Below, piece by piece: positions 18,670 through 27,149 of a stretch of 64,000 nt of DNA. Source of the DNA: Oceanobacillus_B kapialis (GTDB lineage: Bacteria; Bacillota; Bacilli; Bacillales; Amphibacillaceae); the NCBI RefSeq assembly GCF_042685265.1, contig NZ_JBHUMX010000036.1; one strand, 5' to 3'. The notes under the pieces are model-generated. The model made no database searches, was not told where the DNA came from, and saw nothing but the letters and a program-made list of their open reading frames with translations. The first letter of the stretch is position 1, and each line of letters begins with the position of its first letter. The position numbers and the translations under genes are program-made.

Positions 18670-20013
18670 ATGGGTAACAAAACGGAACAATGGTCAACAA
18701 AGCTTGGCTTTATACTATCATCAGCAGGTGCAGCAATTGGTCTTGGTGCCATCTGGAAATTTCCTTATATGACAGGGATGAATGGTGGGGGAGCCTTTTT
18801 CCTCGTTTTTATCGCCTTTACTATTATCATTGGGCTCCCTATTCTCATTGCTGAGTTTATCATCGGTCGCGGGGCGCAAAAGGAAGCTGTCACCGCCTAT
18901 CAAACACTTGCTCCAAAATCCAGATGGTCGTTTATTGGGAAATGGGGAGTCGTAGGCGCCTTTTTGCTGCTTTCCTTTTACAGTGTTGTTGGCGGCTGGG
19001 TACTCCTTTATAGCTTATTGTCCATCCCAGGCATGATTATTAAAGAAAACGCCGATTATGCGGCATTATTTGCGTCGATTAATGGGAGTCCTGCCTTTAC
19101 GATATTGGGATTAGCTCTTTTCCTTTTGATTAATGTGGTAGTTATTTCATTCGGCATTAAGGATGGCATTGAAAAAACAAGCAAAATACTTATGCCGCTT
19201 CTGTTCATATTCTTTATTATTCTTGTAATACGGGCTGTTACATTTGAAGGCGCCTTAGAAGGTATTCGATTTTTTCTCCAGCCTGACTTTTCTAAGTTAA
19301 ATCCGAGCAATATTCTTTATGCGCTTGGTCAATCCTTTTTCTCTCTTGCAGTAGGAATATCGGTCATGGTCACCTATAGCTCCTATTTGAAAAAGGATGT
19401 CAGCTTGCCAATGGCCTCAGGATCCGTCACCATTATGAATATTTTCGTGTCTCTGTTGGCTGGACTTGCCATTTTCCCGGTGGTATTTGCGTTTGGCCTT
19501 GAGCCTTCAGAAGGGCCAGGATTATTATTTATCGTTCTACCAGAAGCTTTCTCACAAATGCCGTTTGGAGAAGTTTTTCTAAGTTTGTTTTTATTACTAT
19601 TTTTATTTGCAGTACTGACTTCTTCGTTCAGTATGCTCGAAATTATCACCTCAGCATTCACAGAAAAGAAACAACGTTCTCGTAAGAAGGTTGCAGCTAT
19701 TGCTGGTATTTTAGTATTTATTGCTGGTATCCCGGCAGCCTTATCATCAAGTAATCTATCTGAATTCAAGATCTTTGGTTTAACAGTCTTTGATGCAACA
19801 GACTTTCTCGTAAGTAACATAATGCTACCGGGTGGCTGTCTCTTTATCGCAATATTTGTTGGCTTTAAGATGGATAAAACCCTTGCTAGAAATGAATTCT
19901 TATCTGGCAGCAGCTTGCCTTCTGGCGGCTACCAATTGTGGTTCCAGCTGATTCGTTGGCTCGTTCCATTAACCATCGTGGTAGTGGTCTTACATTCATT
20001 CGGAATACTCTAA
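18670..20013 (+). CDS. SLC6/NSS sodium-dependent transporter, likely for tryptophan
   Basis: The 447-residue protein belongs to the neurotransmitter:sodium symporter family. It shows LGFILSSAGAAIGLGAIWKFPYM in helix 1, GGGAFFLVF, then FFSLAVGISVMVTYSSYL in helix 6, and about 11-12 membrane spans. Bacterial members (LeuT, TnaT, MhsT) import hydrophobic or aromatic amino acids with Na+. Its position 130 bp behind kynA makes tryptophan the likeliest substrate. The ATG at 18670 has an AGAGAGG RBS; an in-frame TTG at 18652 is less likely. No terminator was seen between kynA and this gene, so read-through is possible. Confidence 0.88.
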   Translation: MGNKTEQWSTKLGFILSSAGAAIGLGAIWKFPYMTGMNGGGAFFLVFIAFTIIIGLPILIAEFIIGRGAQKEAVTAYQTLAPKSRWSFIGKWGVVGAFLLLSFYSVVGGWVLLYSLLSIPGMIIKENADYAALFASINGSPAFTILGLALFLLINVVVISFGIKDGIEKTSKILMPLLFIFFIILVIRAVTFEGALEGIRFFLQPDFSKLNPSNILYALGQSFFSLAVGISVMVTYSSYLKKDVSLPMASGSVTIMNIFVSLLAGLAIFPVVFAFGLEPSEGPGLLFIVLPEAFSQMPFGEVFLSLFLLLFLFAVLTSSFSMLEIITSAFTEKKQRSRKKVAAIAGILVFIAGIPAALSSSNLSEFKIFGLTVFDATDFLVSNIMLPGGCLFIAIFVGFKMDKTLARNEFLSGSSLPSGGYQLWFQLIRWLVPLTIVVVVLHSFGIL

Positions 20014-20028
20014 TCAGGAGGAATGACG

Positions 20029-21372
20029 TTGAAGAAAAAAATTATTATTGTCGGCGGAGTAGGAGGGGGGGCCACTGTAGCTGCCCAAATTAGACGATCC
20101 GACAAAGAATCCGAAATACACATCTTCGAAAAAGGGGACCATGTATCCTTTTCAAATTGTGGCATGCCCTATTACCTCGGTGGTGTACTCGAAAGCCGGG
20201 AAGATATACTTTACCCGACAACAGAATTCCAGAAAGACTTTAGCATGCAAGTCCATACCGACACGGAAGTAACGCATATCAACCGTGAGCAAAAGCAGAT
20301 CAGTTTTAGGAGAGGCGATTCCTCCGAGAAAGAAACTACTTCCTATGATAAACTGATTCTCTCACCTGGAGCCTATGCGCTATGCCCGGAGATTAATGGT
20401 ATGGTGGACGATAGAACCTTTACGTTGCACACCATTCCAGATATGGATGCAATTGACCAATTTATTGAAAAATACAAGCCTACCACAGCCGCAGTAGTCG
20501 GAGCGGGGTTCGTCGGGTTAGAAATGGTCGAAAACCTCCATGCCAGAGGAATCACCTGTACCGTAATAGACCGTGGTGATCAGGTAGCGAAATTAGTTGA
20601 TAAAGACATGGCAGAGCACGTCTTTAGCCATTTAAAAGAGAAAAACGTTGCCGTTAAGCTGAATGACGGCTTATCCTCCTTTTCAAATGAAGGTAAAAAG
20701 CTCCATCTAGAAAGCGGAGAAACAGTGGATGCAGATCTGACCATCCTTGCCATCGGGATACGGCCCAATACAAAGCTGGCCGTCGATTCAAGTCTCAAAA
20801 TCGGCAATACGGGAGCTATAACTGTAAACCGCTATATGCAAACATCCGATCCTGACATTTATGCACTCGGAGATGTTACCGAAACGTCTGATAGCATAAC
20901 AGACTCAGCTAGAAATGTTGCGCTCGCATGGCCAGCTCATCGTCAGGCGTATATAATCGCCAGCCATCTAAATGGAGAGAATATTGCATATGAAGGGACG
21001 ATGGGTACGGGAATATTAAAAGTATTTGACCTTACTGTTGGCTCCACAGGTCATACTACCACTTCCTTGAAAAAAGCTGGCTACACCTTTAAAGAGGCAA
21101 GCTTACAGGCAAATTCTAATGCCAGTTATTATCCTGGCTCTGACAAACTCTGGATTAAAGTTTTGTTCGAGGAGGAAACCGGGACAATTTATAGTGGACA
21201 GGTTGTCGGGTATGCTGGCGTTGATAAAAGATTAGCCGTACTCGCTACTGCTATAAAAGGTAAATTAACGGTGGCCGATTTACAGGAGCTCGAATTAGGC
21301 TATGCTCCACCCTTTTCAAGTTCCAAGGACCCATTAAATATATTAGGATACAAAGCAGGGGCAATGTTATAG
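20029..21372 (+). CDS. cdr: Pyridine nucleotide-disulfide oxidoreductase, coenzyme A-disulfide reductase type
   Basis: The 447-residue flavoprotein has an N-terminal FAD motif IIIVGGVGGGATVAAQ, the redox cysteine in FSNCGMPYYLGG (about residue 43), a mid-protein NAD(P) motif AAVVGAGFVGLEM, and the FAD-ribityl segment DIYALGDVTE. The single cysteine in NCGMPYY is typical of CoA-disulfide reductases and related NADH oxidases. It keeps the cytosolic CoA thiol pool reduced in bacilli. Start choice: AGGAGG (20016-20021) is only one base from an ATG at 20023 but eight bases from the TTG at 20029, so TTG is preferred. It follows the transporter by 15 bp and is likely co-transcribed. Confidence 0.85.
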   Translation: MKKKIIIVGGVGGGATVAAQIRRSDKESEIHIFEKGDHVSFSNCGMPYYLGGVLESREDILYPTTEFQKDFSMQVHTDTEVTHINREQKQISFRRGDSSEKETTSYDKLILSPGAYALCPEINGMVDDRTFTLHTIPDMDAIDQFIEKYKPTTAAVVGAGFVGLEMVENLHARGITCTVIDRGDQVAKLVDKDMAEHVFSHLKEKNVAVKLNDGLSSFSNEGKKLHLESGETVDADLTILAIGIRPNTKLAVDSSLKIGNTGAITVNRYMQTSDPDIYALGDVTETSDSITDSARNVALAWPAHRQAYIIASHLNGENIAYEGTMGTGILKVFDLTVGSTGHTTTSLKKAGYTFKEASLQANSNASYYPGSDKLWIKVLFEEETGTIYSGQVVGYAGVDKRLAVLATAIKGKLTVADLQELELGYAPPFSSSKDPLNILGYKAGAML

Positions 21373-21399
21373 AGCGAGATTGGTGAGAGAGGGTTTGGT

Positions 21400-21713
21400 G
21401 GTTGATTGGGGTAGCGGTGTGGTTGATTGGGGTGCTGGCGTGGTTGATTGAATTGCTGCTGTGGTCGATTGCACTGCTGGCGCGGTTGATTAGACCGCCT
21501 GGCTGGTCGATTGCAATGCTGACGCGGTTAATTGGACACCCTGGCTGGTCGATTGCAATGCCGGCGTGGTTGATTGGACCATCTACTGGTCGATTGCACT
21601 GCCGGCGTGGTTGATTGGACCATCTGACTGGTCGATTGCACTGCTGACGCGGTTAATTGAACAGCTTGTCTGGTCGATTGCAATGCCTCCACGGTTGATA
21701 AAACTGTAACAAT
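21400..21713 (+). repeat. 21-bp minisatellite array 2 (about 15 units)
   Basis: Fifteen units begin GGTTGATTG, GGTCGATTG or GGTTAATTG at positions 21400, 21421, 21442 and so on. Every spacing is 21 bp except one unit of 20 bp (21568-21587). Typical unit: GGTCGATTGCAATGCTGACGC. The core is the same as in arrays 1, 3 and 4, on the same strand. It starts 28 bp behind the cdr stop codon with no terminator in between, so it may be part of that 3' untranslated region. Confidence 0.93.
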
Positions 21714-21786
21714 CATGGTCACCATGAAAGCAAGCGCCTTTTTTAATCAGCAACGCCCAATTTCCCATAACCCACAAACTAAAACT

Positions 21787-21836
21787 AAAAACCGCATGAA
21801 GTCCAGGCGATATTGCCTGACTCCATGCGGTTTATT
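21787..21836. terminator. Bidirectional terminator
   Basis: A long stem (AAACCGCATG-AGTC-AGGC / GCCTGACTCCATGCGGTTT with single-base bulges) has A-rich and T-rich flanks. It ends transcription from both the cdr side and the minus-strand gene at 21.8 kb. Confidence 0.9.
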
Positions 21837-21842
21837 TAATAA

Positions 21843-22514
21843 TTACAGGTCTTCTTCAAAGCGATAGATAAGCGTATAATTGTTTTCATCAAGCAGTTCT
21901 GCCACATGAACTCTTACGCCATGTCCAAATACTACTTCATCTTCTGTTGTCGCTACGATCATCGCTTTTGTACCATTGTTTACATCGATGTAGATGTCCC
22001 CGACCACTGGGTTTAGGGAGTTATCACTTTCAGCTAAGTAGCTGATGGATTCATCCTCTAATTGCTGTGCTTCTGGTACAAGGCTCTTATCATAATATGC
22101 AATTTCCTGACTCGCGTCTGCTCTACCAGGAACCATCACGACATATTCGTTATGTTTTACTCCATTGTCTCTTGTTGTCACGACATTGCCATCATCTACA
22201 CTGTCCACTTTTTCAATTTCATTTAATGAATAGTGATCAAGAAAATCAGGTGCAGGCTTGGTAATTAAAATATAGTCACCTTGCTCTGGTTTGCGATCCT
22301 TATCAATCGTATAACGTTTCCCATAAAAAATAAACGTATCGTTATGCTGTGGTCTGTATAGCGTGATCTCACTAGCTTTCGTCAAAATTTGTTTCATATC
22401 CTTTAAGCGATAGAGATGGACAGACTTCTTAAACATCGGTTTAACCGTATATACTTTATGTAGCTCATTATTGTAAAATACGAATTGGCCTTTTCTAACC
22501 TGAAATAATTTCAT
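21843..22514 (-). CDS. Conserved hypothetical cytoplasmic protein
   Basis: I do not recognise this 223-residue protein. It lacks a signal peptide and membrane segments. It is acidic and beta-strand-rich, built from repeated short strand/turn units (FVFYNNELHKVYTV, FIFYGKRYTIDK, YIDVNNGTKAMIV), which suggests several small barrel-like modules. The ATG at 22514 has GGAGG six bases upstream and is chosen over an in-frame start 27 bases earlier. It stands alone, bounded by a strong terminator downstream and a repeat-like intergenic stretch upstream. Confidence 0.7.
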   Translation of the reverse strand: MKLFQVRKGQFVFYNNELHKVYTVKPMFKKSVHLYRLKDMKQILTKASEITLYRPQHNDTFIFYGKRYTIDKDRKPEQGDYILITKPAPDFLDHYSLNEIEKVDSVDDGNVVTTRDNGVKHNEYVVMVPGRADASQEIAYYDKSLVPEAQQLEDESISYLAESDNSLNPVVGDIYIDVNNGTKAMIVATTEDEVVFGHGVRVHVAELLDENNYTLIYRFEEDL

Positions 22515-22541
22515 TGGATTACCTCCTACATAATATTGCAT

Positions 22542-22828
22542 TCTGAGTCTATTATAACTACATTTATATAAAAATAAAGTCTAAAATTATGATTCCTTAA
22601 AGTCGCACAAATTAAACCTGTTTTTGCAAAATTGACTCGTATTGGGATAACGGTCATTTAAGTTGTGTAAATTTCATCTATTGCGTAGGTTTTTGCTGCT
22701 ACGTCACTTAATATTTCAACTACTGCTGCGCTACTTAATAAGGCTCACGCTCTTTTTTCAACTGCTGCTGCGCCACTTTAGCATAACTGGCAACGCTTCT
22801 TAGCATTCATACGCCACATCTCCTTTGT
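22542..22828. repeat. Intergenic stretch with a degenerate ~21-bp repeat (array 7, weak)
   Basis: Between 22690 and 22812 several imperfect copies of a motif like GCTGCGCTACTT recur: 22698, 22728, 22749, 22770 and 22792, with spacings near 21 or 30 bp. The period is much less regular than in the other arrays. The rest of the gap is AT-rich and shows no gene. Confidence 0.4.
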
Positions 22829-23881
22829 TTACCGGACATTTTTCTCCATGTGCACGAACGGTAACTCTGTTTCTACCTCTCCTAAGATTCGCTTCGCTGG
22901 TATTTTTTTACCTTGAAGCCACTGTTGAAAATCAAATATCATTGGCTCTCTATCTCCACCCAGGGCAAACCATACCTTCCCCGCTCTTGGGAAATAAACA
23001 GAAGTATGAATGGTGCCAGCCCATTGCTTATATTTTGTAGAAAAAACGCCTTTATCCATATCATTTAACATACGAAAGGCTTGATAGGGCTCCAGGATAT
23101 TTTCTTTCTGCTGTTCAATCGCGTTAAAGCGTTTATAAGAATCATCTAAATGATGGCGATTTTCATCTCTTAAGATGTCGAAATGATTGGTGCAAATATT
23201 GGATTGACGGACTTCTACAGCTCTTGGGGTTGCCTCCACAACATAGGTCTCCCCGCCTTTATCTAATAAAACGTAACTGAACGAATGGCGATGGGGAATT
23301 TCTTTTAATAAAGAAATGGCTTCTTCCACATTGGCGCATCTTTCAAGTAGAATTCGACCGATCATATTACAGATAAATCCGTCACCAGGCTTTTTCCGGT
23401 GCATAAAGTTATAACCCATCGCAAGCCCCTTCTCATTCATCCCATCCATTCGCCCTGTTATCCGTTGTGATGGTCCAATAACTGCATATCCTTTATCACT
23501 CGGTTGGAAAATGGTATACCTGCCTTCATAGGTTTTAGGATGGTAATCATAGTTTCGTACCATATAATCTTTTCCTGTAAATATAGAGCAACCGCTTTTA
23601 GTATATTCCAGCCGATATCCTCCGAATTCCTGCAGTATATCTTCCATCTTCCATTCCAAAGCATCCTGCAAACCGAGAAGCTCTTCCCAAATAGCTGGTG
23701 CGAATGAAAGAATGACCTCTTTCACTTCCTCCTCTGAAAGCGTAAATCTGGGACGACGGATTTTCCATTGCTTTTTCCTATTCTCTAATGTATATGAATT
23801 CTTTAATTCCAGTCCTTGCTTATAACCAAATTCGTAATGTGTGCCACGAAATTGAATAATATCACTATATATCTGTTTCAT
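22829..23881 (-). CDS. C45-family acyltransferase/peptidase-like protein (Ntn hydrolase)
   Basis: The 350-residue protein resembles the acyl-CoA:6-aminopenicillanic acid acyltransferase (peptidase C45) family. It has QFRGTHYEFGYKQG at the N-terminus, the probable self-processing nucleophile Cys98 in YTKSGCSIF, YMVRNYDYHP (Asn/Asp oxyanion region), RMDGMNEKGLAMGYNF, and VLLDKGGETYVVEATPRAVEV. In this fold the Cys becomes the N-terminal nucleophile after autocleavage; substrates in Bacillus homologues are unknown. No signal peptide is seen, so it is cytoplasmic. It stands alone with a GAGGG RBS. Confidence 0.75.
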   Translation of the reverse strand: MKQIYSDIIQFRGTHYEFGYKQGLELKNSYTLENRKKQWKIRRPRFTLSEEEVKEVILSFAPAIWEELLGLQDALEWKMEDILQEFGGYRLEYTKSGCSIFTGKDYMVRNYDYHPKTYEGRYTIFQPSDKGYAVIGPSQRITGRMDGMNEKGLAMGYNFMHRKKPGDGFICNMIGRILLERCANVEEAISLLKEIPHRHSFSYVLLDKGGETYVVEATPRAVEVRQSNICTNHFDILRDENRHHLDDSYKRFNAIEQQKENILEPYQAFRMLNDMDKGVFSTKYKQWAGTIHTSVYFPRAGKVWFALGGDREPMIFDFQQWLQGKKIPAKRILGEVETELPFVHMEKNVR

Positions 23882-24019
23882 GATTTTCCCTCTTTTTTAA
23901 TCTGTATAAAACTCAGTCTAATATACAACGACATATTTTCAAACGAAATGGTTTGATAATGAAACTATTTATTGTTACAGCCGTATTACATACAGAGAAA
24001 ACATTTAGGAGTTGAAGAC

Positions 24020-25738
24020 ATGACAGGAATTTTAACCACCACGATACTCTCATTTATATTGTATCTAATTATTTCACTGTTTTTTGTTATTAATAATAAG
24101 AAACATCGTAAGACAACGTTAAAAGCAGTTCTTCTAATCTTTGTTGTACTATTTATTATTGGTGCAATTGCCATATACTTTATTATGCTGCCGATAACCA
24201 TACCAAATATGACCATTTCTAACATCGTTATCGGGATTGCCGGGATGGTTGGACTATACGCACTAACAACAAGTCAGCCATTCACAAAGTCCAGCAAGCA
24301 ATTAGACACTGTTTCGGGGGTAATTGTCCTGCTTGCAATCTTAGCAGTACCAACATTCTTCGTACTTGGTATTTTTGGTCTGGAAGATTCTTATGAGTCC
24401 ATTTCTAAAGAGGAAGTAGAAGAAGCAAAACCATTAGATAAAGATGCTACACCAATTGTAGTTTCACCTGAATCAGCACGAAACAAGGTTCAAAAAGCAA
24501 TGAGCGTAGTACCGAACACACAATTTTATGACCTAGGCAAATTACAAGTACAGAAGCTGGACGATGATATTGTATTTGTCGCACCAGTTGAATTTACGGA
24601 CTTTTGGCGTTACTTCCGCGGGAAAGAAACAGAAGGTTACTTTACGATTTCCGCGACAGATGTAAATGCTCAGCCTCAGTTTGTGGAAAGCAAAATGAAA
24701 TATACGAATTCAAGCTTTTTCAACCATAATGTAAAGCGTACAATTTATGGCGCATATCCAAATTATATTCAAAGCGGCGAACCCCAAATTGAAGTCGATG
24801 AGGACGGGAAGCCATGGTATGTACAAACATTATATAAACCAATTGGATTAACCAATAAACCGAACGCACAAAAACTAAACGTGGCGGTTGTTGATCCCGT
24901 TACAAGCGATGTAACGTTATATGGTACAGCTGATGCCCCTGACTTTATAGATGGTTCCATTAGCTCTGAGATGGCATCTGATCAAAATGAGTATTTTGGG
25001 AAGTATGTTCACGGATGGTTAAACTCTATTTTCGGTAAAAAAGATGTAAAAATACCAAACGGTTCTGGAACAGAAAGTAATGTAACACCGATTTTTGATG
25101 AGAATGGAGAAATGCACTACTTTACAGATATGTCCTCACCAAAGGAGAATATTGATTCAGCTTTAGGCTACACATTAATCAATGCTCGTACTGGTGAGCT
25201 AACCTACTATAATGGGAAGCAAAATAATGGAATTATGGATAGTAAAGGTGCTAAAGAAATTGTAAATAAAGAATTCCCTGAGAAGAATTGGACCGGTTCC
25301 ATGCCTGTTCTTTACAATATTGATGGGGACCCAACATGGGTTGTTAATGTTTTGGATCCAAATGGCTTGTTTAAACACTATGCTTATATTAAAGCGTCGG
25401 ATTCTGATTTTGTCGTGTTTGGTGATACAGCTCGAGAAACCTTGGAAGCATATCGCCTAGCATTAGCTCAAGATCCAAGTAATGTATCCTCTACTGGGGA
25501 AGCAAACTTAGAAGAACGAAATGGAGAAGTTGAAAGAGTCCTTGTAAGTAATCAGGAAAATGGGCAAGTAATTCAATTTTTACTACAAAATGATAACACG
25601 ATATATAGCGTTAGTGCAGGAAAGTCCCGTTTGGCAATTTTCATGCAACCTGGCGATAATGTTACATTTGAAGCAAACATTAGAGACAACGGCACAGGTA
25701 TTGTGGAAAGCATAGAGATAGAGGGATTAACCAATTAA
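24020..25738 (+). CDS. Membrane protein with large extracytoplasmic domain, function unknown
   Basis: The 572-residue protein has four hydrophobic helices in its first 135 residues (ILTTTILSFILYLIISLFF onwards), then a long soluble region of about 430 residues that should face outward. The soluble part has internal sequence similarity: GAYPNYIQSGEPQIEVDEDGKPWYVQTLYKP and the later GYTLINARTGELTYYNGKQN share a PepSY-like look. The ATG at 24020 follows AGGAG by nine bases; an in-frame start at 23972 is not supported. Homologous large membrane proteins occur in many bacilli without known function. It is monocistronic with a strong terminator. Confidence 0.72.
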   Translation: MTGILTTTILSFILYLIISLFFVINNKKHRKTTLKAVLLIFVVLFIIGAIAIYFIMLPITIPNMTISNIVIGIAGMVGLYALTTSQPFTKSSKQLDTVSGVIVLLAILAVPTFFVLGIFGLEDSYESISKEEVEEAKPLDKDATPIVVSPESARNKVQKAMSVVPNTQFYDLGKLQVQKLDDDIVFVAPVEFTDFWRYFRGKETEGYFTISATDVNAQPQFVESKMKYTNSSFFNHNVKRTIYGAYPNYIQSGEPQIEVDEDGKPWYVQTLYKPIGLTNKPNAQKLNVAVVDPVTSDVTLYGTADAPDFIDGSISSEMASDQNEYFGKYVHGWLNSIFGKKDVKIPNGSGTESNVTPIFDENGEMHYFTDMSSPKENIDSALGYTLINARTGELTYYNGKQNNGIMDSKGAKEIVNKEFPEKNWTGSMPVLYNIDGDPTWVVNVLDPNGLFKHYAYIKASDSDFVVFGDTARETLEAYRLALAQDPSNVSSTGEANLEERNGEVERVLVSNQENGQVIQFLLQNDNTIYSVSAGKSRLAIFMQPGDNVTFEANIRDNGTGIVESIEIEGLTN

Positions 25739-25740
25739 TT

Positions 25741-25784
25741 AATAGAGGCAGACTGTGGATACTCCAGTCTGCCTCTATTTTTCA
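25741..25784. terminator. Bidirectional terminator
   Basis: The stem ATAGAGGCAGACTG / CAGTCTGCCTCTAT with a 9-nt loop and T-run separates the plus-strand membrane protein gene from the minus-strand CBO0543-type gene, overlapping the latter's last codons. Confidence 0.9.
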
Positions 25785-26353
25785 GGAACTGCTCTTTTGT
25801 CATGCTTAATTTTAATAAATAACCTTGTAAAACCATATGCCAGAAATGAAACGACAATATCAATAAGGAATAAATAAAACAAATTCATTCCCTTATGCAT
25901 TTCCAATAGACCTAGCAAAATAGATATCCCTCCAAAACCATACGCAAACAGAAAAGACATCCCAGTAAAATAGATAAACACGTTCTTACCTCGGTGTGTA
26001 CAATATTGATACACAAACATAAAGGTTACCGGAAAGACAACGGTGGTTACAGTAAAGCCTACAGGTAGCAAATAGCTCAGGCTATGCGGATGAACTAAAT
26101 AGTTATTGGAAGATAATATACTATCGATGTTTGACCACAGGACATGTGCGGTATAACCAAAGAAGGAAATTTCAAATAACCTTTTCCTGTCCGCTACCAC
26201 GTACAAAATCAACAACGGAAGGAAAATAGATAAAAGGTTAAACCAAAAATACCAGGTCTCAAAATCAGAATACTGGTTCCAAAAATGGTGCTGTAATTCG
26301 GATAATTGCTCTTTTACATGATATATCTTTTGGTATAGTTGTTCCTCACTCAT
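25775..26353 (-). CDS. CBO0543-family membrane protein, paralogue B
   Basis: The 192-residue protein has about five membrane helices after a helical cytoplasmic N-terminus (YQKIYHVKEQLSELQ). The family marks are visible: DRKRLFEISFFGYTAHVLW, YLVHPHSLSYLLPVGFT, TFMFVYQYC and KGMNLFYLFLIDI. CBO0543-type proteins are abundant in spore-forming Firmicutes and functionally uncharacterised. It lies 76 bp downstream of a paralogue with about half identical residues, a recent tandem duplication. The RBS GGTGG is weaker than average. Confidence 0.78.
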   Translation of the reverse strand: MSEEQLYQKIYHVKEQLSELQHHFWNQYSDFETWYFWFNLLSIFLPLLILYVVADRKRLFEISFFGYTAHVLWSNIDSILSSNNYLVHPHSLSYLLPVGFTVTTVVFPVTFMFVYQYCTHRGKNVFIYFTGMSFLFAYGFGGISILLGLLEMHKGMNLFYLFLIDIVVSFLAYGFTRLFIKIKHDKRAVPEK

Positions 26354-26429
26354 TTATAAACCACCCAGTTATATTAATAGGCTTAGTTTTATCAAAGTGA
26401 GAAAAACTATTCTCTGAAATAACCTTCTT

Positions 26430-27002
26430 TTAATGTTCTGCCTTCCAATCTTGTTTCATTAATTTGAATAACTTGGTAAACCCAAATGCAACCAGCACGG
26501 TACAAAGGTCAATGAGGTAAAGAAAAAAGTAATTCATTCCTTTATTCATATCCAGGAATCCAAGATATACATACAACGGCCCCATGCCGAATGCAAATAG
26601 CAGATTTAACAATAACGTAAACATGATAAAACTCTTTCCTCTGTACAAGCAATACTGATAAACAAGCATAAATATTATTGGAAAAAGTACTGTAGTTGAT
26701 GTTAAGCCTGTAGGCAACAGATAAGTCAAACTATGGGGATAGCTAAAATAATTGAGAGATGTTAAGATCTGATCCGTATTTGCCCATAACACATGTATCG
26801 TAAAACCGAAGAAGGAAATTTCGAAAAGTCTTTTTCTATCAACAGTAAAATATAAAATAGCCAACGCAATCACCATACTACCTAAGAGAAACCAAAAACG
26901 CCATGTATCAAAACCAGTTGTCAGCTCCCAGTATTCCCTTTGCAAATGCTGCAGCTGTTCCTTCACTTGAAATATTTTATTATACAGTTGATTCTCATTC
27001 AC
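26430..27002 (-). CDS. CBO0543-family membrane protein, paralogue A
   Basis: The 190-residue protein shares layout and motifs with the downstream paralogue: YNKIFQVKEQLQHLQ, DRKRLFEISFFGFTIHVLW, FSYPHSLTYLLPTG, VYQYCLYRGK and KGMNYFFLYLIDL. About five membrane helices are expected. The start is GTG at 27002, with AGGAGAGG upstream. The pair is probably an operon. The function of the family is unknown; nothing in the context narrows it. Confidence 0.78.
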   Translation of the reverse strand: MNENQLYNKIFQVKEQLQHLQREYWELTTGFDTWRFWFLLGSMVIALAILYFTVDRKRLFEISFFGFTIHVLWANTDQILTSLNYFSYPHSLTYLLPTGLTSTTVLFPIIFMLVYQYCLYRGKSFIMFTLLLNLLFAFGMGPLYVYLGFLDMNKGMNYFFLYLIDLCTVLVAFGFTKLFKLMKQDWKAEH

Positions 27003-27115
27003 CGTTCGCCCATCCTCTCCTCATAATAAGTTTAGTTTAGGCATTTGGGTGAAAACCATACATAAGCTAGGCTCGATTTACATTTGAATGAATTCATAAG
27101 TATTCCTGCCATAAT

Positions 27116-27147
27116 AAAGCCCTCCCTATATTTAGAGAGGCCTTTAT
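27116..27147 (-). terminator. Terminator of the ABC-F gene
   Basis: The imperfect stem GGCCTCTCT / AGGGAGGGC with a 6-nt loop is followed by a T-rich run on the minus strand, directly behind the ABC-F stop codon. Confidence 0.8.
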
Positions 27148-27149
27148 TC

